Below are positions 1 through 11,339 of a DNA stretch of 64,000 bases, in pieces. Where the stretch lies: assembly GCF_036850765.1 (NCBI RefSeq), contig NC_089495.1, forward strand, positions 114,537,033 to 114,601,032, read 5' to 3'. This stretch comes from Saccopteryx bilineata. Lineage: Eukaryota > Chordata > Mammalia > Chiroptera > Emballonuridae. The notes below the pieces were generated by a model that did no database searches, was not told the origin of the DNA, and saw only the letters and a list, made by a program, of their open reading frames with translations. Both the position numbers and the translations under genes were made by a program. Numbering within the stretch: the stretch's first letter is position 1; each line of letters starts with the position of its first letter.

Positions 1-775
1 TCACGGCGCCATTTCCGTGATGTCACTCAGATTAGCTATTATCAACAAGATGGGTAATAGCAAATGTTGGAGAGGCTGTGGAGAAAAAGGAACCCTCATT
101 CACTGTTGGTGGGACTGTAAAGTAGTACAACCATTATGGAGGAAAGTATGGTGGTTCCTCAAAAAACTGCAAATAGAACTACCTTATGACCCAGCAATCC
201 CTCTACTGGGTATATACCCCAAAACCTCAGAAACATTGATACGTGAAGACACATGTAGCCCCATGTTCATTGCAGCACTGTTCACAGTGGCCAAGACATG
301 GAAACAACCAAAAAGCCCTTCAATAGAAGACTGGATAAAGAAGATGTGGCACATATACACTATGGAATACTACTCAGCCATAAGAAATGATGACATCAGA
401 TCATTTACAGCAAAATGGTGGGATCTTGATAACATTATAAGGAGTGAAATAAGTAAATCAGAAAAAAACAAGAACTACATGATTCCATACATTGGTGGAA
501 CATAAAAATGAGACTAAGAGACATGGACAAGAGTGTGGTGGTTACCAAGGGTGGGGGGGGAGGGAGGACATGGGAGGGAGGGAGGGAGAGAGTTAGGGGG
601 AGGGGGAGGGGCACAGAGAACTAGATAGAGGGTGACGGAGGACAATCTGACTTTGGGCGAGGGGTTTGCAACGTAATTTGATGACAAAATAACCTAGACA
701 TGTTTTCTTTGAATATATGTACCCTGATTTATTAATGTCATCCCATTACCATTAATAAAAATTTATTAAAAAAAA
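1..775 (+). mobile_element. Young LINE-1, 5'-inverted, 3' end of ORF2 plus 3' UTR and A-rich tail
   Basis: Bases about 26-505 encode the C-terminal part of L1 ORF2, including the [18 protein letters not shown] segment. The 3' UTR follows, with a G-rich tract at about 550-610 and an A-rich tail at about 755-775. The piece matches the end of the full-length L1 at 33.7-34.48 kb with roughly seven substitutions plus small indels in the G tract, so about 1% divergence by eye, and both copies are young. Bases 1-25 are not ORF2: they are the reverse complement of 26747-26771, the very 5' end of that L1. This is the expected structure of a twin-priming inversion whose inverted arm continues left of the window. 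The open frame starting at 17 is therefore chimeric and not a gene. Confidence 0.93.
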
Positions 776-889
776 AATAATAATAATTACTTACCAAGTA
801 CTTTATGTCGGATTTTCGCTAAGTTTGGCAGAATAAATCTTTATAAAACAACTTACTATAGTTAAATCTATCTTTTTATTTATACTTTG

Positions 890-1217
890 GTTGCTCCACT
901 ACCACCCACCATGAAAGCTTGAATGCCCACTAGTGGGTGGTAGGGACCAGCTTGACTACCACTGCTATAGACAAATGTTATAAGCTTGTTAATGATTGAT
1001 TATTGTGTCATGCTCCCCCTCCTTTTCCCCCAACCTGTATGTGATCAAGTGTATATAACTAGCCTCAGAGCTATATTCAGGGCTAAATGATTTGGGTTAG
1101 CTATATCCTGTGTAATTCATGTAGCCAGCTTATTAATAAATCTTCTCCTAAAAATTCTTCTGTATTCTGCCTTGGTGTCTCTACGTAAACCCACGGAATT
1201 AAGGTATGCTACTTTAC
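890..1217 (+). mobile_element. Possible solo LTR or LTR fragment
   Basis: The plus strand has a TATATAA box at about 1052, a polyadenylation signal AATAAA at about 1133, and a pyrimidine/GT-rich stretch ending in CTTTACA near 1217. That order is the usual LTR one. The left limit is unclear. An 11-bp inverted repeat (CTACCACCCAC at 899 and GTGGGTGGTAG at 934) lies at the left side. I see no clean target duplication and no internal retroviral coding sequence, so this could also be another repeat with fortuitous motifs. Confidence 0.4.
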
Positions 1218-1308
1218 AACAATACAAGCAAGCAAACCTATAAAATACATTTGTTTACCCAACAGGGACCAACTGTCAATAATCAGAAAACACTCTGTTA
1301 GAGAGCAC

Positions 1309-1579
1309 CAAAGATGGATTAAGGTTGGTTGAGGCCCTGGGCGCAGAAGAAAATATTGGGCCTCTTAAAAAAAAGAGAAAGAGAGGGAAAATAAAAATAC
1401 ATGTTAACCATATTTTTAAATAAATAAAAAATATTATGTACTATTAATATTAAAATTGCACATATGAAACCAGATTTGGTGTCATTAGAAAAAAGTGTAA
1501 AGTTGGGGTTTTGCGGGGCCCTTCAGATGTCAGGGCCCAGGGCGCATGCCTAGTGTGCCCGCCATTAAATCTGCCTCTG
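1309..1579. mobile_element. hAT-type MITE (non-autonomous DNA transposon)
   Basis: The two ends form an imperfect inverted repeat. The left end reads CAAAGATGGATTAAGG, and the reverse complement of the right end reads CAGAGGCAGATTTAATGG; both continue into a matching CCCTGGGC block. The 8-bp flanks GAGAGCAC (1301-1308) and GATAACAC (1580-1587) agree at 6 of 8 positions, as expected for an aged hAT duplication. The interior is A/T-rich and has no coding capacity. Confidence 0.65.
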
Positions 1580-1587
1580 GATAACAC

Positions 1588-3209
1588 ACACCTCAATCCT
1601 ATGTATTTAGAGGAAGGAATTATCACTTGTATGTGATAACCTTTGATAACCTGTCTTTTTAGGTGGCAAGGCAGTAAAACTGCTGTCCTAAGTCGTAACC
1701 TGAGGAAATAATAACTTTTTTCTTCATTATTGACACTGTTCCTCAATTAGTGAAATTTTTTGTTCATCAGATGTGTTGCCAGGTTCCATTTTTTATCTGC
1801 AGATCTCATCAGGGGACTCATTGTCTAGAAGGAATTCCTTTATATCATCTCTAAATACTTACAATTTCTTAGAACATGTGGCTTTTTGCTCAGACTCATT
1901 ACATTTTTCATTTTTGTAACTCATTGTTGGAGTTTGGTTTGCTGTGGTGCACTTCCTGGAATATTTTTGTATCGTACATTTGTGGTAAGTACCCATTGTT
2001 TGAAATATAAATAAATACTCAAATCATGGTTCTCACATGAGAAGGAGGTCAAGAAAAACCACAGGGAATCGTAAATTAAGGTGGAAATGCCACTAAATGA
2101 CTGTGACAGAATGCCTAAAATATGGTGAATTCCTGTTTTACAACATGATGACTACACACCAGAGAAGATGTGGTAACTGAAAATTCAGGCCCCTTTTTTG
2201 ACCCAATAGGTTAGAGAAGAAAAATATTCCAACCTTCATATTAAGCGAGTCAGAAAAGTACAGGGAAAGAGTCAGCAAGACCTACATTCAAAAGGTCACC
2301 TAGCCTCAATTTCCTCATCTTTGAAATAGGAGTAACGTCTATCATAGCACAGTGCTGAAGGTAGCTAGCTATTCAATAAATAAAGCACCAACTCTAAAAA
2401 TCTGTTTTCTAGACTAATTTCACTTATTCTTCATGTGTATGTGATTCTTTGTTAATCAGATATTCAGGGCTCAGTAACAATAAAACCAAGGACGGTTACA
2501 GTCAATATAATTCACTCAGAACCCTTCCGGCATTCTATTTGTGACTGTGAATATACATATTCGTAGAATGCCTGTGGGAAAACTAACTAAAAGAGTCAAT
2601 CCCCACAATCACTTAAAACTATTCAATTATTTTCTTGGATCTGAATTTTACAAGTGTTGAATCAATTGAATCCTGAAGTAATTTGGCAGAAGATGTATCT
2701 ATATCAGTATGTAGGACCATCTGCTCTTTTGAAACAATCTAATAACACAGGGAGAACACTGAAATTTGGTATATTTGTTATTCAGTTGGTAAATATTTGA
2801 AGGCCCATGAACTAAATTTTTATGTGACCCCAAATCTCCGGTAGAGCTGATTTGGGTTATGACCTTTCAGTATGCTTATTTTATGGTAAAACTAATTAAT
2901 TTTAAATGATCTTATTTTATATAAATTATTTGCAACTGAAACATCACCCCTTAACAATTGCTTGAATAGACTGACAATTCTTTTTTGAATCTCAATTGAT
3001 TAGCTTGTAAAATTCACTTTCTTTTCGATTAGACAAGCAATTGTTGTCTAATTATGGCCTTAAGCATAAATGTTGCCTAAGGCATTAGACTGCAAGTTCT
3101 ATATTGCTTCATAGCCATGCAGTTTGATGTTAGACATGAGGTTTATAACTATTTTTTTCTCTTTAAATTATGGGTATTGTGAAACTCTAGTAAGTAGCCC
3201 AAAGGCTTC
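1588..3209. other. A/T-rich intergenic DNA, no gene seen
   Basis: No open frame, splice structure or RNA gene is supportable here. A MIR-like piece lies at about 2255-2390. The rest looks like ordinary unique or very old repeat sequence. Confidence 0.6.
2255..2390 (+). repeat. MIR SINE remnant
   Basis: The stretch contains the diagnostic MIR core order in the sense direction: CCTCAATTTCCTCATCT, then a degraded 'aaatagGAGTAAcgtct', then the 'cagTGCtgaagg...caataaataaa' end. It is strongly diverged, as expected for a mammal-wide SINE. Confidence 0.6.
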
Positions 3210-3218
3210 AAATATAAC

Positions 3219-3533
3219 TTTTTTTGAGAGAGAGAGAGAAGGAGAGAGACAGACAGGCAGGGACCGACAGATGGGAACAGAGAGAATTGAGAAGCTGTAA
3301 CAAATCATAGCTGTAACACCTTAGTTGTTCACTGATTGCTTCTCATACATGCCTTGCCAATGACTCAAGCCAGCAAACATGGGATCATGTCTATGATCCC
3401 ACGCTCAAGCCAGCAACCCTGCATTCAAGCTGGATGAGCCTACGGTCAAACCAGCGACCTTGGGGTTTCGAACCTGGGTCCTCAGCATCCCAGTCCATTG
3501 CTCTATCCACTGTGCCACAGCCTGGTCAGGCCC
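3219..3533 (-). repeat. tRNA-derived bat SINE, minus orientation
   Basis: Read on the minus strand, it begins with the head GGCCTGACCAGGCTGTGGC and has B-box-like 'GGTTCGAAACC', the 'gctggcttgag' body, and a GA/CT-rich 3' part ending in a T run on the plus strand. The target duplication AAATATAAC flanks it at 3210-3218 and 3535-3543. It is an RNA polymerase III retrotransposon and not a functional tRNA. Confidence 0.85.
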
Positions 3534-3799
3534 AAAATATAACATTTTAATCGACAGTGCTAGTGGGCCACAGAACAGTGAAACTGTGATGTAACCAGAG
3601 AAAGATTGACAGGTCAGGTGAAAACCTTCCATTAGTAAAAATTAAGATGAAAAATGAACAACACTCAATCTCATATTGGTACCATTCTGACATGTCCTTA
3701 ATTTATCTATGTCTGTCATGGACCTACCAATTCACCAAGAAAACACAGTGGGCTTTACCATCCATTGGTCTGACGACACTAGAGCTACAGGATCCTAGC

Positions 3800-4200
3800 C
3801 CTTTGGCGACATGGCTACAATGGCTCCCCAGAGAAGAGACAAGGCAGAAAGCATCGAAGGGGCTGCAGGATTGGGGGAGGCTATGCACAGAGCAGGGAAC
3901 CTGGATCTGGGGGTCCTGGAATTCACTTTGAAAATGCAGATGACCTGGCCTGTGCCCTTCGGGAGATAGCTGCAGCACCCAGTCTGGCAAGAGGCTTTCC
4001 CGAGTGATTCTGACAGAACATTCATTGAGAAAGTCAGGGTGACATGGAAAACTATCAACAAGGACAGATTCAACGGATGCAAGAAGATAAGATCGAAGGA
4101 CAAAGGGGATGGAGCCAGAAATAAGAAGGTCAGAAAGCAAGAGCTTTCGGATTGTGCCAGGAGGGTTGTGTTGAAGGAGCAGCGGTGCCATTGTAGGTGA
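3800..4200 (+). pseudogene. Unidentified degraded coding-like stretch
   Basis: A plus-strand frame opening with ATG at about 3811 runs about 50 codons to an in-frame TAG, and the same frame is then readable for several dozen more codons rich in K, R and D. I do not recognise a family. It is followed directly by the hAT MITE. It may be a processed-pseudogene or retroviral remnant, or chance. Confidence 0.2.
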
Positions 4201-4212
4201 TGGTGCTTACAT

Positions 4213-4543
4213 CAGGGGTCCCCAAACTTTTTACACAGGGGGCCAATTTACTGTCCCTCAGACCGTTGGAGGGCCGGACTATAAAAAAAACTATGAACAA
4301 ATCCCTATGCACACTGCACATATCTTATTTTAAAGTAAAAAAACAAAACGGGAACAAATACAATATTTAAAATAAAGAACAAGTAAACTTAAATCAACAA
4401 ACTGACCAGTATTTCAATGGGAACTATGCTCCTCTCACTGACCACCAATGAAAGAGGTGCCCCTTCCAGAAGTGTGGTGGGGGCCAGATAAATGGCCTCA
4501 GGGGGCCGCATGTGGCCCGCGGGCCATAGTTTGGGGACCCCTG
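4213..4543. mobile_element. hAT MITE with perfect 8-bp target-site duplication
   Basis: The ends are inverted repeats: CAGGGGTCCCCAAACT at the left and AGTTTGGGGACCCCTG (with flanking bases) at the right. The octamer GCTTACAT is repeated exactly on both sides (4205-4212 and 4544-4551), the hallmark of hAT transposition. The 331-bp interior has subterminal GGCCCGCGGGCC-like and GGAGGGCCGGA motifs typical of mammalian hAT MITEs of the 'ggggtccccaaact' kind, an A-rich middle and no transposase. Confidence 0.93.
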
Positions 4544-4551
4544 GCTTACAT

Positions 4552-5149
4552 GCTGTTAGTCCAGGGCATTTACAAGGAGGCTGGGAGGGCTGAGAATGGT
4601 CTCAGGGCTTATGAGTGTAGGCCCGGGGAGGAGGTGAGGGAAGCAAAGTACTGTATATGAAAACTGTAGGAGAGGCATTAAGGTGTGTTCAGAAAGTCAG
4701 AACATCTCTAAAATGAGGGATGAGAGCAGATCAATGGAGGTGGTCTGGGGAGCAAGGATCATGCCGGCTCTCGAGCACGGGGCAGAATTCTGGAAAGAAT
4801 GAGCTCTTAAAAAGTGGAAGCGGCACTGAACCAGGCTGAAACCTTCTGCTTTCTAGTTCTCTCAAATTTACTTGTATCCCGAAGCAAAACTATTGTTCTT
4901 GTCTGTAAAGAGGAGTTCCTCTCAAATCATCCACTTGTGCCCTCTGATCTGGTCATCCTCAACTTAGCTCAACGTTAGAATCACACCTACTACCTCCTTG
5001 CCTGATTGGCTAATCTCCTCCATTAGATTATAAAGTGCTCTAATTCATGGACCTCACTTGTCTTGTAAGCCCCCAGAATATACACTAATTGCTCAATAAA
5101 CATTTCTTACATAAATAACTGCTTAATGAAAAGGGGTAGAAACATGTTC
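4552..5149. other. Intergenic DNA, nothing recognised
   Basis: No gene or repeat boundary that I can support lies between the hAT MITE and the next SINE. Confidence 0.5.
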
Positions 5150-5446
5150 TTTTTTTTTTTTTTTTTTTTTTGGGCAAGAGGGAGACAGGAAGGGAGAGAG
5201 ATGAGAAGTATCAACCTAGTTGTGTCACCTTAGTTGTTCATTGATTATGTACCTTGACTGGGGGGCTCCAGCTGAGCTGGTGACCCCTTGCTCACAAGCC
5301 AGCGACCTTTGAGCTCAAGCCAGCCACCCTGCGCTTAAGCTGGTGAGCCCTTGCTCAATACCGCAGTCTCGGTATTTCAAACCTGGATATTCAATCTTCA
5401 GCATCCCAGGTTGAGGCTCTATCCACTGCACCGCCCCCTGGTCAGG
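5150..5446 (-). repeat. tRNA-derived bat SINE, minus orientation
   Basis: A 22-base T run (5150-5171) is the poly(A) tail of a minus-strand copy. The head CCTGACCAGG(g)GGCGGTGC lies at about 5446. Repeated 'caagccagcgacc' body units identify the same family as the copies at 3219 and 23993. Flanking 'gttcttt' on both sides may be the target duplication, but it is short. Confidence 0.85.
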
Positions 5447-6186
5447 TACAGGTGGTTCTTTAAAAAGAGTTAACTGCTTTTTCCAGTTATTGAGGCTCAG
5501 TTGAACTCTTACCTGGAGTTTTGCCAGTTAGACTTCAACAATATTTATGATGATAATTGTTTATAGCAATTACCGCAGGGCTATACAAAATCTTGAACTG
5601 CCTTCTGAGTGATTTAAAAGTAGATCATATTAAGGCGTTTGTTTCTGGTTAACGGATTCATTATGTTTCATCATGGATTACTCAATTTAATAGAATTGAA
5701 ATACAATAAAAATCATAATATCACGCTGAAAATGGATATTATTTGATGATTAGTTTATTCAGCAAATAATTTGCATACACTTAATATGGGCAAGTTAATA
5801 GAGTTATTAAGTGGGATATTCTACTCTAGTCAGTCTATGTGTATTTGAAATGTGTAATGCAACAATTAGAAGGTAGTTTGCTGTAATTGACATACAGCAT
5901 GACATTTAATCAATTTTTTTCAATAAACATTGAGCTCTTAAAATAGTATACAGTATTTGATAGAGTAATTACTAAAAAATTTACCGATGAAGCAAAGTTC
6001 TACAAATCAAATCATTTCTGAATACTCCGTCAAAGGCATTGTAGAGAAGGCTGGCTGCCTAATCTACTGGTATCTTTGGTTTGTGCTTCTGATGAAGTGA
6101 TAGTATGTCAACAGCTCTCTTCCCCACGTCTGCTCAGCCCGGGATTGATGCACTACCAGAGATGTCAGTGTGGACTAGGTGCTTTA

Positions 6187-6300
6187 TATAGTGGTTCTCA
6201 AGCCTGTTTGTACCTTGGAATCACCTGAGGAGTTTGAAAAACCATTTGTGCCTGATTGACATCGTTGGTCTCATCTGCAGAGATTCTGGCTTAACTGTTC
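6187..6300 (+). repeat. hAT-Charlie (MER5-like) remnant
   Basis: The order 'agtggttctcaa', then 'ttggaatcacctgaggag' and 'cagagattctggctta', is that of the ancient MER5-type MITEs. Only the 5' half is recognisable. Confidence 0.6.
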
Positions 6301-7594
6301 TGGGATGTTGTCCTGCATCTATTTCATTGCTCCATTGCCCACTGGATGGGCCTGCCAGCCTCTACCCGGTAGCCCTGGTCTCTGGGGTCCAGAAACATTT
6401 CTTCTTTTATTCTGAAGCCCAGAAGAGGCAGTGGTGTCCTGCTGTAGCTACTATCTGAGTTTCCTCACTATCCCCTGTTGGGTTCTCAACCGTCCCATCA
6501 TCCCCCAACCCACACTCTGTGTGTAACCTTCCCTCTGCTGTGAAATCTCATAGTTCCTGTTTTCCTCGCTCAGGCTGTCATCAGACCTTGACAGAGATAC
6601 CTGGCAATGAAGACCCTGAGGTGTGAGCTAAGGGTAGTGTAGGTTGTCCTTAGACAGCCAACCCAAATCCTGACGGCAGGGCAGATGGGGCTTGCCTGAG
6701 CGGAAATGGGGAGTGGGAAGGGCACAAGGCTGGAGACCATTTTCAGAGGCCGCCTCTTTAGCAGCAGAGACACCTGCATACACATTCTATAACACAAATC
6801 TCATGGGAGAATTTAACCCAGTGTTCTAAGACCCAGTGTTCTAACTTGATTTTTGATGATTAAATTTCTTTGTTATAGGTTACAGTTATGCTTTACAAAG
6901 TCCATCAGGGAAGAAATAAAATAAAGTTTTTATGATTTCTATCAGTTGGTTTGATTAACCCCAATTCCCTTTTAGTTCATTCTAGCAGAGCTGCAGAAAC
7001 CTAAAGATGAATTTTTTTTTTAATTTGGAATTGCTGTTGAGTTATTCTTCAAATTCATGACCAAACTTAAGGCAGGTGTAAAAAGCCTCATCCTGGTTTT
7101 TTTCAAAATCAACTTTGAAAATGCCTGTTCTTTCTCTTGTGTGTGTAAGAGGAGGTGCTCTGTTCTATGTTACTTAATGGTGTTGTTCCCTTGGAGCTCT
7201 GCTGACAGCAGCCATGTCAACAAGAGGAAGCAACCCCAGTAAGCAAGTAAAAACCATGTGCACTGTTGGTTGTATTCGTGGACACTCAGGCCTGCTTTCA
7301 AGTAAGCACAAAACTTATCATATGCAGACCCAGAGCCCTTTCCTCACCCTCACATACACAGTCACACACACACACTCCACCCCCTCAGCTGCCCCTGCAG
7401 CAGCCTTCGCCCAAGTGTGCTTTCTGAGTGGCTTTACTGAATTGAATTCTGTTTCTGCTCCTTTATAAACCCTTCAGAAATCACTAGAGATCATCCTCTA
7501 CCTTTTACTCAAAAAAAATTTAGCCAAAACTAGCATTTCTGTCTGAAGAGCATCACTGCTATGAGCTGAGAGAGCGAACCCCATTATTGGAGAC

Positions 7595-7755
7595 TTGCAT
7601 AATAATAATGAACATTTGTCAAGCCCTATCTTTAGACATATGCTACCATCCTCATTTTACAGATGAGAAAACTAAAGCTTACCCAATCTCACAGTGGAGA
7701 GCAGAGTAAAGGCGGGACTTAAACAGGCAGACTGGCTCCAGGTGTGTGATCTGAA
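7595..7755 (-). repeat. MIR SINE, minus orientation
   Basis: The sequence CATTTTACAGATGAGAAAAC, followed by 'acccaatctcacag' and 'gcgggacttaaacaggcagactggctcca', is the antisense MIR core and 5' region. Confidence 0.8.
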
Positions 7756-10354
7756 TTGTGCTATGGATTGAATTTATGTCCGTCACCTTTTAAATGGCTG
7801 GATAATCCAAAGCTTCCCTGTGCCTGAGCTAATTTGTCCCAGGGAAATTAGGTGCCCAGAAGACCTAACCACTAACTTAAGTCCTTAGTGTCTATTTAGA
7901 GTTAGGTCCATATTCTTTTCCTAGAAAGATAGCCAACTGATTTACAAGGAGAGGAGAAACCATTATGCAGCTTAAAGAGCTGCATAAAACCAGCAGAGGA
8001 AGAGACTGTAAAGGCAGATTATTAGGCACACTGCTTATTAGATTGGCAATAAAAAGTGCACTAAACACTCCAATCCAAACCACTAATGGGTGGAAAACCA
8101 GAAATTACCATGCCATGCACCTGGGCGCCCAGGTGGGGCTGGCAGGTGGACAGGGCACAGATAGAGAAGGATCCCAGACTTGGTCTCATGCTCCTCTGTA
8201 ACTGCCTTGACATTCTTAATATAATAATATTTTTGAAGTTGTGTTTTGTGATAATTCTGGTGGGCCAATGTAGCACACACGTGGGTTAGCCAGGGGTATG
8301 CCAGGAAGCTGCCCATACAAGGACGGCTGTGGCCCCACACATGCATAGCAATTGGCCAGACCTCAGGACAGTACAGGCTTCCTGAGGGCATGGCCAGGAG
8401 GAAACCTGGGTCCAGGTGGTGGCAAACAACATTTTGTAAATTTACATTTCAAGTTGACTTTAGATTTATATGAAACTTGTGCATACAGAGAGCTAAATCC
8501 TTCAAAACATATTTTGTTACAATCATCAGTTGTAGATGTAACAAAATTTATATTTAGATATAATTTAAATTTATCCCAATATAATATCCCAACAATGTTG
8601 TCACAGTCTATAAAACACTTTTAATAGCTTCAGTAACACTTGTAGATGCAGAAAGGTCTTCTCAAAATTAAAAATTATCAAAAATTTTTTGTGAGGAAAG
8701 TGGCAAGATGACAGCAGAGTAGGTGGATGTTCCAGCTCCTACCACCTAGAACCAAAGTGGATTACAACTTAATTTTGAGAATAATCATCTTGAAAAACCA
8801 ACTTTGGACTAAACTAAGAGGATTTTATAACCAAGGGCCACTGAAGAAACCACATGAGACTGGTAAGAAAGGTGGAGATGTGGAAAGGGCTGCCCAGGTC
8901 CCAGGAGTGAGCAGCGGCCTGGAGGAACTCTCATGGCAGGTGGGTTTCCTGGAGAGTTGTGGGTCCTCAGCCCTAGGACCAGAGTCCCATCCCAGAGCCC
9001 CAGAACCTAGAAAAGGCATACAGACACTATTTAGCTGAGAAAGGAGCTGAGATACTGTTTGCGAGAAAGAGACAGAACTCTCAGACCCAGGCTCCATCTT
9101 AAAGGGACTGCGCAGAAAATCTCGTACACAGCCACTTACCTGGGGCTCCAGGAGCAGGGAGTGCTGAGAGGACTGGAGTTGGCAGAGAGAGTGTAATCTC
9201 AAAGGCACAGGGAGAGACACTTTGAAGAACAGCCACCCTAACCCCTGGAGCGAGTCTCTCCCCAAATCTAAAGTGTCTATTTTTCCTGGGAGTAGCAACA
9301 CTAGCAAAGAGTAGAAATTACCCCACCTATCAGAGGCTCTCCTGCTCCAGTCAGAGCAAATAGATGCTTAGAATCAGGGAGCTTGTCAGGGAAACAGGTA
9401 GTGAATGAAGAGGTCTAAGCAATGCCCCCCTCCACTGCTGGGCTCTCTCCAGAGGGCAGGTGGCAGCAGACATGATGGCAGTGGCCCAGGTGGCCTGAGC
9501 ATGTGCATACAAGCCCTCCCACAGTGGCAGAGGCCAGGGAGGTCACAGTGGCAGGGGCTGGGGTGGCCTGAGCACATGCACACAAGCCCGCCCATGGCAG
9601 CAGAAGCTGAGGCGGCAACAGCGGCAGGCCAGTGGACAGACCACACATCAGGAACACAGAGGCCACACCCACTGGACTCCTGTGGCCATACCTTTTTGAG
9701 GGCTGAAAAGGAAGAAAAATAAAAGTCTGGATAGAATGACACCTGAGGCTAAGGGGCAAGCCAAATCCAATACTATACCTAATCTCTGAGCCCAACAAGT
9801 AGCCAGCAATAAGAGGAGGCAGAAAGCAGATCTCAGGGGAACTTGAAATTTTAAAGGAACTTCCCCCAGGTCAAGAGTAGATAAAAGCTAGCCTAGCTGA
9901 GCAGCTGATATTTATAAAGGTACCTGGGCCCAGCAGAGGCAGCCACAAGATCTGGATAACCTGTAGCTCCAAAAAAGTTGACAGGAGCCAGTCATAGGCA
10001 GTGACCCCCTCTTATCTGCACCAGGCTCCGGACAGGAAGGTTCAGGGTGTGCACACCCAGAAGCCAAATACAGAGAGCATCAGTTCAGGACCTAACAACC
10101 CTCGTTAGAGTAGTATCTTAAGAAAGGGCTCCACATACCTGACCCAGCTAAGGCATAGAAAACACTGACACAAGTAACAAAAAGAACAGTAGCAGTATAC
10201 AAGTACTCCACAGCAGATTACAAACAATAGCTGATGCCAACCCAAGAAGATCTAGAAACAACACAACTGAAAATTGGAGGCAGACAATACCAACCTTATA
10301 CTCAGCTAGCTACACAAACAACACACCCAAAGGAGAAGTCTACACACAGACAAA

Positions 10355-11283
10355 ATGGGAAAACAGAGAAATGAAATCCAAATGAATCAACAAAAGAAAT
10401 CCCCAGAAAATAAACTGAACGAGATGGAAATAACCAAATTACAGGATGCAGAGTTTAAAATAATGATTATTAGGATGCTCAAAGATCTTAGAGCAACAAT
10501 AGATGGACATAATAAGCACTTAAATAAAGAGATAGCAGGCATTAAAAAGGACATTGAAATTATAAAAAAGAACTAGTCAGAAATGACAAATACAATATCA
10601 GAAATGAAGACTACACTAGAAGGAATTAACAACAGGTTGGATGAAGCAGAGGACCAAATCAGAGAATTAAAGCACAATATAAATAAAAACACAGAAACAG
10701 AGCAGGAAAAAGAAAAGAGGCTCAAAAATCTGAGGAAACTCTAAGAGATCTCAGTGACAACATGAAGAGAAACAACATCTGCATCATAGGGGTTCCTGAA
10801 GGAGAAGAGAAAGAACAAGGGATAGAGAACATGATTGAAGAAATCATAGCTGAAAACTTCCATAAATTAATGAAGGAAAAAGTCACACAAGTTCAAGAAG
10901 CACAGAGAATCCCTTTAAAGAGGAACCCAAAGAGGCCTACACCAAGACACATCATAATTAAAATGCTAAAATTAATAGATAAAGAAATAATACTAAAAGC
11001 TGCAAGAGAAAAGCAGTCAATTACTTACAGAGGAGTCCCCATAAGGATGACATCTGACTTCTCAACAGAAACACTAGAGGCCAGAAGAGATTCTCAAGAA
11101 ATATTCAAAGTAATGCAAAACAAGGGCCTACAACCAAGACTTCTTTATCCAGCAAGGCTATCATTTAAAATTGAAGGAGAAATAAAAAGCTTCCTAGACA
11201 AAAAAAAAAAAAAAAAAAAAACCCTCAAGGAATTCATTACAACCAAACCAATGCTGCAAGAAATGCTAAGGGGATTGTTGTAA
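10355..11283 (+). pseudogene. L1 ORF1 (RNA-binding chaperone) remnant
   Basis: Two open pieces, 10355-10576 and 10762-11283, correspond to the coiled-coil N-terminus and the RRM plus C-terminal domain of L1 ORF1p. Recognisable motifs are NICIIGVPEGEE, RPTPRHIIIKM and EKQSITYRGVPIRMTSDFS. The middle contains a stop (TAG at about 10574) and a frame change. Near the end a run of 20 adenines (11201-11220) encodes a lysine tract absent from the matching place in the young copy. The family forms trimers that coat L1 RNA; this copy is dead. Confidence 0.85.
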
Positions 11284-11339
11284 ACAGAACAAAGGAGAAA
11301 AAAATCTAGAAAAAGAAGAATGTAGATTTAAAAAATAAA

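Larger units (their letters stand above)
5447..8689. other. Intergenic DNA with scattered old repeats
   Basis: No gene is supported. It holds an old hAT-Charlie-like piece (about 6187-6300) and a MIR (about 7595-7755). Open frames here are short, overlap on both strands and match nothing I recognise. Confidence 0.55.

Noticed and set aside
17..505. 162-residue open frame at the window start
   Set aside because: It is a chimera of an inverted L1 5' end and the L1 ORF2 C-terminus.
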